DNA of 64,000 bases from Knoellia sp031844405 (GTDB lineage Bacteria > Actinomycetota > Actinomycetes > Actinomycetales > Dermatophilaceae), in contig JAUZVC010000001.1 in NCBI GenBank assembly GCA_031844405.1, positions 992,001-1,056,000 of the forward strand, given 5' to 3'. Shown piece after piece: positions 1 to 7,962 of this stretch. How positions within the stretch are numbered: the stretch's first letter is position 1; each line of letters begins with the position of its first letter. Position numbers and translations under genes: made by a program. Under the pieces are notes generated by a model. The model searched no databases and had not been told where the DNA came from. It saw nothing but the letters and a program-made list of their open reading frames with translations.

Positions 1-456
1 TCGGGGTCGCCACACCTGCTCGCCCTCGGTGCGGTGGCGGCAGCCGGCGCCTTCCTCGGTGACAACCTCACGTTCGCGGTGGCCCGGCGCTCCGGGCTCA
101 CCCGTCTGCGCACGAACCCACGACCGAAGGTGCGCAACGCGTTCCTGCGGGCCGAGGCCGAGCTCGACCGTCGCGGCGCGCTCGCCATCGTTCTCGCCCG
201 CTACATCCCAGTCGGCCGGGTCGGCGTCAACGTCACGGCGGGTGCGGGCACGTTCTCGCAGCGCCGCTTCGTCCTCCTCTCGGCGATGGCGGCGATCAGC
301 TGGGCGGCGTACTCCGTGGGCATCGGGGCGCTGGCCGGGCACTGGGTCGAGCAGAACCCACTGCTCGGCGCCGTCGGAGGCATCGCGCTGGCCGGCGCCC
401 TCGGGCTCGTCGTCGACCACGTGCTGCAGCGGCCCGCCGGAGCCGTCGGCGCCTGA
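1..456 (+). CDS. DedA family membrane protein, 5' end cut by window
   Basis: The reading frame is open from base 1, so the start lies outside the window. The 151 visible residues resemble the C-terminal two thirds of DedA/SNARE-associated proteins (PF09335): a GDNL segment, then a basic stretch, then an R-Y-I-P-V-G-R segment followed by V-T-A-G and R-R-F, then two hydrophobic helices. These are inner-membrane proteins linked to proton-motive-force maintenance and lipid carrier recycling; the substrate here is unknown. It converges on the HD-domain gene with two bases between the stops. Confidence 0.82.
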   Translation, partial: SGSPHLLALGAVAAAGAFLGDNLTFAVARRSGLTRLRTNPRPKVRNAFLRAEAELDRRGALAIVLARYIPVGRVGVNVTAGAGTFSQRRFVLLSAMAAISWAAYSVGIGALAGHWVEQNPLLGAVGGIALAGALGLVVDHVLQRPAGAVGA

Positions 457-458
457 GC

Positions 459-1106
459 TCAGCCGAGCTGCGCGAGCCGGTCGAGCTCGCGCCGCAGGTT
501 GCGTCGCGCTGCCGGCTCCCACTGCAGCCGGGCGTGGTCGGTGCGGTAGACCGAGTCCCGCTCGAGGAAGGGTCGCAGGATCGCCGCCCGGCCGGTCGCG
601 TAGTCGGCGTCGGGCACCGCGGCGTACTCCCGCCGCACGTCGGCGCAGTAGCCGTCGAACCGGTCCTCGGGCGCCCCGAGGATCCAGAGGTCCGCGTCGT
701 TGAAGGCGGCGTGCGGACCACGCACGTCGGTGACGTCATGAGCGGCCGACGCCTCGACGAGCGAGCAGGTCGCGTCCACGACCTCGGCGTCGACACCGCT
801 GCGTGACAGCGCCGTTCGCGCGAGGTCGGCGCTGAGCCGCTCGTTGTCGCCGGGGGTCTCGACGTCGTAGACCGCGTCGTGGAACCAGGCCGCGAGGACC
901 ACCGACGCCCATTCCGTGTCGGTGTCGATGGACGCGGGTCGCAGCTCGACGAGCGCGGCGACGACCTCGTCGAGGTGGCGCAGGTCGTGGTAGCCGCGGT
1001 GCGGCTCGGCCCACCGTCGCTCGAGGTCGTCGTGCACGGAGAGGAGGCCGCGCACGTCACCCCTGACGACTCGCGCGGCCTCCTCCCACATCTCGTCCCG
1101 CAACAT
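459..1106 (-). CDS. HD-superfamily predicted metal-dependent phosphohydrolase
   Basis: The 215-residue cytoplasmic protein has the pattern of the COG4339 type of HD protein. A GYHDLRHLDEVV segment near residue 40 supplies early histidines, and AWFHDAVYD near residue 75 supplies the H-D pair that would bind metal. Later H and D residues (SAAHDVTD, NDADLWILG) fit the remaining ligands. The substrate cannot be told from sequence. ATG start at 1106; no strong ribosome binding site was seen. Confidence 0.8.
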   Translation of the reverse strand: MLRDEMWEEAARVVRGDVRGLLSVHDDLERRWAEPHRGYHDLRHLDEVVAALVELRPASIDTDTEWASVVLAAWFHDAVYDVETPGDNERLSADLARTALSRSGVDAEVVDATCSLVEASAAHDVTDVRGPHAAFNDADLWILGAPEDRFDGYCADVRREYAAVPDADYATGRAAILRPFLERDSVYRTDHARLQWEPAARRNLRRELDRLAQLG

Positions 1107-1118
1107 GGGCGAAGTCTC

Positions 1119-2978
1119 TCAGGCGGTCGCCTCCGGGACCCGCGTCCGCTCCAGCGCCTTCGCGTATGCCGTCCCGCTCGCCAGCAGGAGCAGTCCCGTG
1201 ACGATGAACGCCACGACCCGCCACAGCCCGTCGAGGGTCGCGAGGTCGAACATGAAGAGCTTCGCGACGCTCACCGCCGCCAGCCCGAGCCCGAGGCGGA
1301 CCGACAGTGCCCGCCGCGACTCGGCCTGCAGGCCGTGGAGGAGCAGCCAGGCCGACGTGACCATCCAGAGCACGGTCGCGAGGGCGTGGCCGGCGAGGTA
1401 GCCCGCGGTGGTCGCGCCGACGGCGTCACCGAGCAGGAGCCCGACCGAGACGACGGCGACGGCCGAGATGGCGAGCCCCGCGATGAGCGCGGCGACCCGG
1501 GCGAGCCGCCGGACCCGGGCCGGGACGCCGCGGACCACGTCGACACCCCAGGCGCCCAGCGCGGCGACGCCGCCGGCCAGGACGCTGTCGAGCAGCGCCG
1601 TGGCTGCGTCGTGGTTGCCCGCGCTCCAGACGTCGACGTATGCCGTGGGGTGGACGAGGTAGGCGACCGAGGCGACCGCGGTGGTCCCGGCGGCGACCCA
1701 GAGCGTCACGCGGGAGCGCGTCGTCACTGCCGCGGCGGCATACCCGAGGGCGGTCCCGACGATGCCGGTGACGACGAAGCGCTCGGGCGCTCCGCTCGTC
1801 ACGGCGAGCAGGGCAGCGACGCCGCTCAGGGCGCCGAAGGTGGTCGCGAGCGGCGTGGGGACCGGACCGATGGGGCGCCGCGACGTCACGGCGAGCAGGA
1901 CCGCGAAGGTGAGGGCGACGAGCGCGAGGCCGGTGGTGCGCAACGTCTCGCCGTGGACACTCGTGGTGCCGAGCAGGGCGACCGCCGACACGGCGACGGT
2001 GGCGCAGCCGATGAGGTCGGTGCGGTCGTGCCGCGCCGCGGACACGGCACCCACGACGGCGAAGACGGTGAGCGCGGCGGCGGCGAGCAGGGGCAGGCGG
2101 CCGGGCGAGGTGAAGTCGGTGTCCTCGGCCACCATCCCGAGGAGGACGAGGCCGGTCGCGGGGACGGTCCGGGCCAGGGCGAGCGCCGGCCAGCCACGGT
2201 CACCACGGGCGAGCAGCGCCGCGCCCGACAGGACGACGACGAAGAGCGACACCTCGTTGCCCACACCGCCGGTGACGACAGGAGCGAGCAGAGTGGCCCC
2301 CAGCACCGTGGTGACGGCGAGCAGCTGGCGGTCCCAGCGGCGCGCGAGCAGGAGCCCGGTGACGGCGACGGCGGCGGCGATCGCGAGTCCGGCGGTACGG
2401 GGGACCCAGCCGTAGACCGCGGTGACGGCGACGACGTCGAGGTAGCCCGCGGCATACCCGGTCGCCGCGATGGCGACCGGAGCGGCGCTGGAGCGTCCAC
2501 GTGCGGCTTCGCGGGCCCGCACGACGTGGGCGGCCCCGACGAGCCCGACCGCGAGGGCCACGCCGAGGGCGACGCGCAGCTCGGGGACGAACCATCCCTG
2601 CTGCATCGCCAGGGCGAGGAGGAGCGCGACGCCGATGAGGGTGACGATGGCGCCGGCGAGGGCGAGGACGCGCGTGACGGCGCCCTCTCGCTGCCACCAC
2701 GACGGCTGCGCGGGGACCGCGACCGGCGGCGGGACGGCCTGTGCGGCGGCCGGCGCCGCGGGGGCACGACGAGGCGACGGCTGCGGCGCCGAGCCGGTGG
2801 GTGCGGGGGCCGGGACGGGCTCCGTCTGCGGCGACACCCACGTCTCGGGAGCGGCGGACGTCTGGATCTCGAGGGAGGCGCGCAGGCGGGCGAGGCCGTT
2901 GCCGACGGCATACATGCGGTTCATCGCGTCGGCGAACTCGTTCTCGAGGCGCCGCACGTCCTGCAGCTGATCGTTCAT
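1119..2978 (-). CDS. DUF2339 multi-pass membrane protein
   Basis: A protein of about 619 residues begins MNDQLQDVRRLE. A short charged helix (about residues 1-35) is followed by a Pro/Ala-rich linker and then roughly 15 or more hydrophobic helices to the C-terminus, the layout of DUF2339 predicted membrane proteins. Function is unknown. A start 36 bases further upstream is possible but would run into the 2998-3028 hairpin, so the inner ATG is preferred. It lies downstream of the PDZ protease gene on the same strand, separated by that hairpin, so probably a separate transcript. Confidence 0.78.
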   Translation of the reverse strand: MNDQLQDVRRLENEFADAMNRMYAVGNGLARLRASLEIQTSAAPETWVSPQTEPVPAPAPTGSAPQPSPRRAPAAPAAAQAVPPPVAVPAQPSWWQREGAVTRVLALAGAIVTLIGVALLLALAMQQGWFVPELRVALGVALAVGLVGAAHVVRAREAARGRSSAAPVAIAATGYAAGYLDVVAVTAVYGWVPRTAGLAIAAAVAVTGLLLARRWDRQLLAVTTVLGATLLAPVVTGGVGNEVSLFVVVLSGAALLARGDRGWPALALARTVPATGLVLLGMVAEDTDFTSPGRLPLLAAAALTVFAVVGAVSAARHDRTDLIGCATVAVSAVALLGTTSVHGETLRTTGLALVALTFAVLLAVTSRRPIGPVPTPLATTFGALSGVAALLAVTSGAPERFVVTGIVGTALGYAAAAVTTRSRVTLWVAAGTTAVASVAYLVHPTAYVDVWSAGNHDAATALLDSVLAGGVAALGAWGVDVVRGVPARVRRLARVAALIAGLAISAVAVVSVGLLLGDAVGATTAGYLAGHALATVLWMVTSAWLLLHGLQAESRRALSVRLGLGLAAVSVAKLFMFDLATLDGLWRVVAFIVTGLLLLASGTAYAKALERTRVPEATA

Positions 2979-2997
2979 GGGTCGAGTCTGGAACGAC

Positions 2998-3028
2998 GAG
3001 TACCCCGACTCCATGAGTCGGGGTACTC
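2998..3028 (-). terminator. 13-bp perfect hairpin after the PDZ protease gene
   Basis: GAGTACCCCGACT, a 5-base loop, then its exact complement. It lies between the protease stop (3060) and the DUF2339 start. There is no T-tract, as is usual in high-GC actinobacteria. It could instead be an operator of the DUF2339 gene. Confidence 0.5.
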
Positions 3029-3059
3029 ACCGTGGGCACCCGGGTGGGTGGTGCGTGCG

Positions 3060-4445
3060 TCAGCTGGTCGGTGCGGCGACGAGGGTCGCCGAGATCTCCA
3101 GGCTCTTGCCGTCGCGGAGCACCGTGAGCTTCACGGTGTCGCCGACGGAGTACTCGCGGATGTGGGCGACGAGGGACTCGGCCGAGTCGACCCGCTCCCC
3201 GTTGACCTCGGTGATGACGTCGCCGGCCTCGAGCCCGGCCTTCTGCGCAGGGGTCCCGGGCTGCACGGTGCGGATCTGGGCGCCGGCGCGGGTGGCGCTG
3301 CCGTCGGACGCGGTGCCGTCGGCCGGGCCGACGCCGAGGTAGGCGTGCTCGGCGGTGCCGTCGGCGATGAGCTGCTCCGCGATGGACGCGGCCTCCTTGA
3401 CCGGGATGGCGAACCCGATGCCGATGTTGCCGCCCTGCGAGGAGCCGGACGAGCCGAGCGAGGCGATGGAGGAGTTGATGCCGACGAGCTGGCCGTTGGC
3501 GTTGACGAGCGCGCCACCGCTGTTGCCCGGGTTGATCGCGGCCGAGGTCTGGATGGCGTTCGTGACGACCGGCTCGCTGCTCGACTGCTGCTGTTGCGGC
3601 TGACCGAACGGGTTCTGCTGCTGGGGCTGCTGCTCCGCGGCCTCGGTCGTGACGGGACGGTTGAGGGCGCTGACGATGCCGGTCGTCACGGTGCCGGCGA
3701 GCCCGAGCGGGTTGCCGACCGCCATCACCGGGTCGCCGACCTTGAGGGCGTCCGAGTCGCCGATCGAGATGGCCTGGAGGTCGTCGGGCGCGCCCTCGAT
3801 CGTCACCACCGCAAGGTCGGTCGAGGGGTCGGTGCCCTGGATCCTGCCCTTGAAGGTGCGACCGTCCGCGAGCGTCACCGTGAGCTGCTCCGCGCCGGCC
3901 ACGACGTGGTTGTTGGTGAGCACGTGGGCGTCGTCGTCGATGATGACGCCGGAGCCCTCACCGCTGTCGGTCTTGATGGCGACGACGCTCGGCGAGACGG
4001 CCGCCGCGGTGGCCGTCCAGTTGGGCGACTGGGGGTCGCTCTGCGAGACCGGGGCGGTCTGGGTGCCGCGACCCAGGCTGGAGGAGGAGGACGCAGTGGA
4101 GGAGGACTGCGCATCCTGCGACCCCAGCTGGGTCGCGGCGTAGGTGCCTCCCGACGCGAGTGCGGCGGTCAGCGCAGCCACGGTGACGAGCTCACCCATC
4201 CGGCGTCGCCGTGGCGGCGTCGGGGGCTGGCTCTGCGCGGCTGCTCCGGGGGCCGGTGGCGGGGGGAACACCGGCCCGGCGGGCTCATGGGCGCCGTACC
4301 ACGTGGTCGGCGCCGGCTGGTGGTGCGAGGAGTGCTGGGGGTGCTGTGGGAGCGTCTGGGTCGGGGCGGAGGCCTCTCGACCCTGGGAAGCCTCGGGGTT
4401 CGGTCCGGTCGGGTGTCCGGTCGGTCCGGGCTGCTGGTCGCTCAT
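3060..4445 (-). CDS. HtrA/DegP-type membrane-anchored serine protease with PDZ domain
   Basis: The 461-residue protein has a disordered Pro/Gln-rich cytoplasmic N-terminus (about 1-82), one membrane segment (about 84-106), a Ser-rich linker, a trypsin-like protease domain (about 142-360) and a PDZ domain (about 370-455). The catalytic triad is visible: His180 (TNNHVV), Asp210 (STDLAVV) and Ser309 (NPGNSGGAL). A Gln-rich insertion lies near residues 270-290. It probably degrades or chaperones misfolded envelope proteins. It is the third gene of a regulator-kinase-protease operon, the same order as mycobacterial mprA-mprB-pepD, which suggests an envelope stress circuit. The ATG at 4445 is preferred over one 51 bases upstream that would overlap the kinase gene. 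Confidence 0.93.
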   Translation of the reverse strand: MSDQQPGPTGHPTGPNPEASQGREASAPTQTLPQHPQHSSHHQPAPTTWYGAHEPAGPVFPPPPAPGAAAQSQPPTPPRRRRMGELVTVAALTAALASGGTYAATQLGSQDAQSSSTASSSSSLGRGTQTAPVSQSDPQSPNWTATAAAVSPSVVAIKTDSGEGSGVIIDDDAHVLTNNHVVAGAEQLTVTLADGRTFKGRIQGTDPSTDLAVVTIEGAPDDLQAISIGDSDALKVGDPVMAVGNPLGLAGTVTTGIVSALNRPVTTEAAEQQPQQQNPFGQPQQQQSSSEPVVTNAIQTSAAINPGNSGGALVNANGQLVGINSSIASLGSSGSSQGGNIGIGFAIPVKEAASIAEQLIADGTAEHAYLGVGPADGTASDGSATRAGAQIRTVQPGTPAQKAGLEAGDVITEVNGERVDSAESLVAHIREYSVGDTVKLTVLRDGKSLEISATLVAAPTS

Positions 4446-4492
4446 CGTGTCTCCTTCGTCGGTGTGGCACGTTCCACTCAAGTGCGTCGACC

Positions 4493-5950
4493 TCAAGGGC
4501 CGCTGGGCCGACCCTGTGAGGGCGCTGTGGGAATGCGGACGACGAAGGTCGCGCCTCCGCCGGGGGTCTCCTGGACGCCGACACGTCCCCGGTGGGCACC
4601 GACGATCGCGGCGACGATGGCGAGCCCGAGGCCGTTGCCGCCACCCGTCGTGCGACCGCGTGAGGGGTCGGCGCGATAGAACCGCTCGAAGACGCGATGC
4701 GCTGTGCCAGAAGGGATTCCGTCACCGTGGTCGCGCACCTCGAGGACCCCGTCGAAGCCGTCGACGCCCACGGCCAGCTCGACCGGCGTGCCGGGCGGCG
4801 TGTGTCGGAGTGCGTTGGCGACGAGGTTGGTGACGACCTGCCGGAGCCGTGACTCGGACCCCCAGACGACGGTCGCGTCGAGTGGGCCGCCGAGGCCGAC
4901 GAGTGAGATCCGGCGCTCGGGTTCACGGGCCCTCGCGTCCGCCGTCGCGTCGGCCGCGAGGACCGTGAGGTCGACCTCGCCCATCGACGCCGTCGGCTCC
5001 TCGTCGAGGCGGGCGAGGGTGAGCAGGTCCTCGACGAGACCGCTCATCCGTCCGGACTCGGACTCGATGCGCTCCATGGCGGCGCGGGTGTCCTCGGGGT
5101 TCGAGATCGCTCCCTGGCGGTGCAGCTCGGCGTAGCCGCGCACCGTGGCCAGAGGGGTTCGCAGCTCGTGGCTGGCGTCGGCGACGAACTGGCGCATGCG
5201 GTCCTCGGACGCCTCGCGCACGGCGAAGGACGACTCGATCTGGGCGAGCATCGCGTTGAGGCTGCGCGACAGCGAGGTCACCTCGTCGTCCGCCGCCCGC
5301 ACCGGGATCCGTCGGGTGAGGTCGCCACCGGCGATGGCGGCGGCGGTGTCCTCGATCTGGGTGAGCGGACGGAAGGCGCGGCGCACGGCATACCAACCGA
5401 GCAGAGCCGACCCTGCGAGGACGACGGCGCTGAGGACACCGGTGGTGACGAGGAGCCGCGTCACGGTCTGCTTCACCGAGCGCAGTGGGACGCCCACCGC
5501 GAAGGTTCCCTCCCGGCCGTTGACGGTGCCGGCGATGAACCGCCACTCCATGTCGCCGTCGACGGACCCGACGGTGAAGGGCCGGCCCTTGGTGACCAGC
5601 GGGTCGTCGAGCTCGAGTCGGGGTACGTCGGGGTGGCGCCGCTCGGTCGTCGGGTTGACGCTCATCGTTTCGCCGTCGACGGGGAAGAGCACGAACGCGT
5701 AGTTCGTCGGCTTGGCGTTGTTGCCTCGGCGAAGGTCCTCGAGCGCCTGTGTCGCAACGGGTTTGGCGACGCCGCGGAGCTCGGTGTCGACACGACCCAT
5801 GAGGTCGCGATGCATGAGGTAGGCGGTGGCGAGGTTGGACGCGAGCAGCGCCGCCGCGAGGACGACGAGGACGATGGCGACGAGGCGCACCCGCAACGGC
5901 ATCGCCTCGAGCCGCCGGACGACGGCCTGGGATGCCGAAGCCGAGGCCAT
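4493..5950 (-). CDS. Two-component sensor histidine kinase
   Basis: A 485-residue membrane kinase: membrane segment 1 near residues 15-40, an extracytoplasmic sensor loop of about 120 residues, membrane segment 2 near 165-190, a HAMP domain, the H-box DASHELRTPLATVRGY, an N-box (NLVANALRHT), a G1 box (DHGDGIP) and a G2 box (GNGLGLAIV). The ATG overlaps the response-regulator stop by one base, so the two are co-translated. The sensor loop would report on the cell envelope; the signal is unknown. The downstream HtrA-type protease may be an output or part of the feedback. Confidence 0.93.
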   Translation of the reverse strand: MASASASQAVVRRLEAMPLRVRLVAIVLVVLAAALLASNLATAYLMHRDLMGRVDTELRGVAKPVATQALEDLRRGNNAKPTNYAFVLFPVDGETMSVNPTTERRHPDVPRLELDDPLVTKGRPFTVGSVDGDMEWRFIAGTVNGREGTFAVGVPLRSVKQTVTRLLVTTGVLSAVVLAGSALLGWYAVRRAFRPLTQIEDTAAAIAGGDLTRRIPVRAADDEVTSLSRSLNAMLAQIESSFAVREASEDRMRQFVADASHELRTPLATVRGYAELHRQGAISNPEDTRAAMERIESESGRMSGLVEDLLTLARLDEEPTASMGEVDLTVLAADATADARAREPERRISLVGLGGPLDATVVWGSESRLRQVVTNLVANALRHTPPGTPVELAVGVDGFDGVLEVRDHGDGIPSGTAHRVFERFYRADPSRGRTTGGGNGLGLAIVAAIVGAHRGRVGVQETPGGGATFVVRIPTAPSQGRPSGP

Positions 5951-6663
5951 CAGGTCTGCGGCGGCAGGCGCAGGACGTAGCCGACACCGCGCTTGGTGTG
6001 GATGAGCGGCGGCAGGCCCTCGGTGTCGATCTTGCGGCGCAGGTAGGAGATGTAGGACTCGACGATGCCGCTCTCGCCGCGGAAGTCGTACTCCCACACG
6101 TGGTCGAGGATCTGGGCCTTCGACAGCACGCGGTTGGGGTTGAGCATGAGGTAGCGGAGCAGCTTGAACTCGGTCGGGCTCGTCTCGATGACCCTGCCGG
6201 CGCGGCGGACCTCGTGGCTGTCCTCGTCGAGCTCGAGGTCCTCGAAGCGCAGCGAGGCGCTGTCGTCGAGCTCGCCGCGAGTGCGTCGCAGGACCGCACG
6301 GATGCGGGCGACGACCTCCTCGAGGCTGAACGGCTTGGTGACGTAGTCGTCGCCGCCGACGGTGAGGCCCTTGATCTTGTCGTCGACCGAGTCGCGCGCG
6401 GTGACGAAGACGATCGGCACGTGGCGGCCGGACTCGCGCAGCCTGCGGGTCACGTCGAAGCCGTCCATGTCGGGCAGCATGACGTCGAGCACGCAGAGGT
6501 CGGGGTGCTGGGCGTCGGCGAGGCGCACGGCGTCGGCGCCGGTGGCCGCGGTGACGACCTCGAACCCCGCGAACCTCAGGGAGGTCGCGAGGAGCTCACG
6601 GATGTTGGGCTCGTCCTCGACGACGAGGAGCGTGGCCTCGGGGGTTGCTGGGTTCGCGCTCAC
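5950..6663 (-). CDS. OmpR/PhoP-family response regulator
   Basis: 237 residues: receiver domain (about 10-125) with the acidic pair in VVEDE, phospho-acceptor Asp in VLDVMLPDMDGF, Thr in VTARDS and Lys in YVTKPFS, then an OmpR-type winged helix (about 140-235) with SPTEFKLLRY and GVGYVLR. Motifs resemble mycobacterial PhoP/TrcR more than MprA. The GTG start at 6663 is chosen because it sits directly before the conserved domain; upstream codons in this frame look non-coding. First gene of the operon with the kinase and protease. Confidence 0.92.
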   Translation of the reverse strand: MSANPATPEATLLVVEDEPNIRELLATSLRFAGFEVVTAATGADAVRLADAQHPDLCVLDVMLPDMDGFDVTRRLRESGRHVPIVFVTARDSVDDKIKGLTVGGDDYVTKPFSLEEVVARIRAVLRRTRGELDDSASLRFEDLELDEDSHEVRRAGRVIETSPTEFKLLRYLMLNPNRVLSKAQILDHVWEYDFRGESGIVESYISYLRRKIDTEGLPPLIHTKRGVGYVLRLPPQT

Positions 6664-6736
6664 GGGTCCAGTGTGGCCGCCGAGTCTGGGAGTTGTCTGG
6701 ACGTATGCCGTGTGCTCACCCAGCGCTGCACGTGAC

Positions 6737-6765
6737 GGTTCGCGATCCATCACGTCTCGCGAACC
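6737..6765. promoter_or_regulatory. Inverted repeat GGTTCGCGA-N11-TCGCGAACC upstream of the response regulator
   Basis: Nine-base perfect arms, centred about 90 bases upstream of the response-regulator start, in the 194-base gap before the LURP-one-like gene. It may be an operator for the operon or a terminator for the upstream gene. A related string (GGTTCGCGGACC) lies about 35 bases further upstream of the operon. No protein is assigned. Confidence 0.35.
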
Positions 6766-6857
6766 CTGCTGGACCACGCTTGCGAGCGACGGTGCGGTTC
6801 GCGGACCGCTGGGTGCGCGCACGGCCCCCGTGCTGCCCTGGTGCGGCCCCGATGCGC

Positions 6858-7490
6858 CTAGCGGGACTGGAGGGCGTCGAGAGCGACGGCCATCGCGGCA
6901 CCGACTCGCCAGTCGAGGGGGTGGCCGTCGACCGGCGGGAGCTCGACCTCGTAGACGTCGCGCAGCGCCGGCTTCTTCGTGCTGCTGAGGACGACCTGCC
7001 CGTCGGACAGCGTGAAGTCGAAGTGGAAGAGGAACGGCACCGGGATCTCGCCGACGACCGGCACGAGCCCCCAGACCCGCCGGAGGACCGCCACGGCGTT
7101 GTTGCGCTCCTGGCCGAGCGCGGTGCGTCCGGCGCCGTCGGTGAGGTGCCAGGTCGAGCGGAGGAGCGACTTGCCGAAGTCCTTGCGGAACTGGCCGATC
7201 GGCGCCCCCGACGCGTCGGTGACGTCGTAGGTCGCGCCGAGGTCCAGCCGCGTGCGCGCCTTGAACCCGAAGACCGGCTGGCTCTTGCCCGCGTCCGCGA
7301 AGAACGTCACCTGCTCCTTGAACGCGAGCCGCTTCTGCTCGGCGAAGGCCCAGAGGTCGACCTCGTTGCCGTCGGGGCCCACGCCGTGGATCTCGTAGCG
7401 GTTGACCATCATCGTGAGCTTCTGGCGGACCCGGAAGCGGGTCGGCGAGGGGGTGGGCTCGATCGGTGTGCCCTGCGGCGGTTGCGTCAT
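6858..7490 (-). CDS. LURP-one-related / YxjI-type protein
   Basis: 210 residues beginning MTQPPQGTP. After a short disordered N-terminus come features of the LURP-one/YxjI family (PF04525, tubby-like fold): repeated beta-strand segments, RYEIHGVGPDG, an FAEQKRLAFKEQVTFF stretch and a C-terminal segment. Members may bind phosphoinositides or act as scaffolds; the role in bacteria is not established. The inner ATG at 7490 is chosen because the 5 upstream residues carry no family features. Confidence 0.7.
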   Translation of the reverse strand: MTQPPQGTPIEPTPSPTRFRVRQKLTMMVNRYEIHGVGPDGNEVDLWAFAEQKRLAFKEQVTFFADAGKSQPVFGFKARTRLDLGATYDVTDASGAPIGQFRKDFGKSLLRSTWHLTDGAGRTALGQERNNAVAVLRRVWGLVPVVGEIPVPFLFHFDFTLSDGQVVLSSTKKPALRDVYEVELPPVDGHPLDWRVGAAMAVALDALQSR

Positions 7491-7548
7491 GCGCGCCACT
7501 CTCACACACGTTGTGCGCTCGACCTCGTATGCCGTCCGCCCACTCTGA

Positions 7549-7610
7549 CGACTTGTTGCGCTTTCCAGCGCTCGTCGCTGCGCTCCTCCGCTGGAAAGCG
7601 CAACAAGTCG
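7549..7610. repeat. 22-bp perfect intergenic hairpin, family member 1
   Basis: Arms CGACTTGTTGCGCTTTCCAGCG and the exact complement are separated by 18 bases rich in CTC/GCT. It lies in the 154-base gap between two minus-strand genes. It shares arm and loop sequence with the copy at 17790-17857 and arm sequence with the copy at 16125-16204. It is too long and conserved for a chance hairpin; it may act as a terminator or be a small mobile repeat. Confidence 0.85.
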
Positions 7611-7644
7611 TCGTGGGGTCAGACCGATGCGCTGTGTCCGACCG

Positions 7645-7962
7645 TCACCCGGGGGAGACCGTGCGCAGGATCCTGAGGTCGACGTCGTGCTGGTCAGGGC
7701 ACGGCGCGAAGTCCATGGGACAGATCGTCGGGTCGTTCTCGAGGAAACTCGGAAGTCGCTTCTGCGCCACCTCGATGCACATGGAGCAGAGGTCCTCGGC
7801 CACGACGTTGACGTGGTCGGCGTCCGCCCCGCACCATGTCTTCTCCCACTTCGGGTCGCGGCAACACACGATGTGCGTCACCTCGTCGGGATCGTTGCGG
7901 AGGTCGAGCGCAGGTGCCTGCTCCGGAGCCTGCCGCTCCCCTTGCTGGACCGTGCGCGTCAT
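7645..7962 (-). CDS. Small Cys-rich protein coupled to XPB helicase
   Basis: A 105-residue protein I do not recognise. It has paired cysteines (IVCCRD), one in TWCGAD, a CSMC pair and two more near the C-terminus (ICPMD, APCPD), a likely metal- or cluster-binding set. Its ATG overlaps the XPB stop (ATGA), so translation is coupled and the two products probably act together or are dosage-linked. A helicase accessory or redox sensor role is a guess only. Confidence 0.7.
   Translation of the reverse strand: MTRTVQQGERQAPEQAPALDLRNDPDEVTHIVCCRDPKWEKTWCGADADHVNVVAEDLCSMCIEVAQKRLPSFLENDPTICPMDFAPCPDQHDVDLRILRTVSPG

Noticed and set aside
879..4679. A 1266-codon plus-strand open frame
   Set aside because: It is antisense to the HD, DUF2339 and protease genes, is made of low-complexity Arg/Gly/Asp sequence and has no motif; long shadow frames are normal at this GC content.
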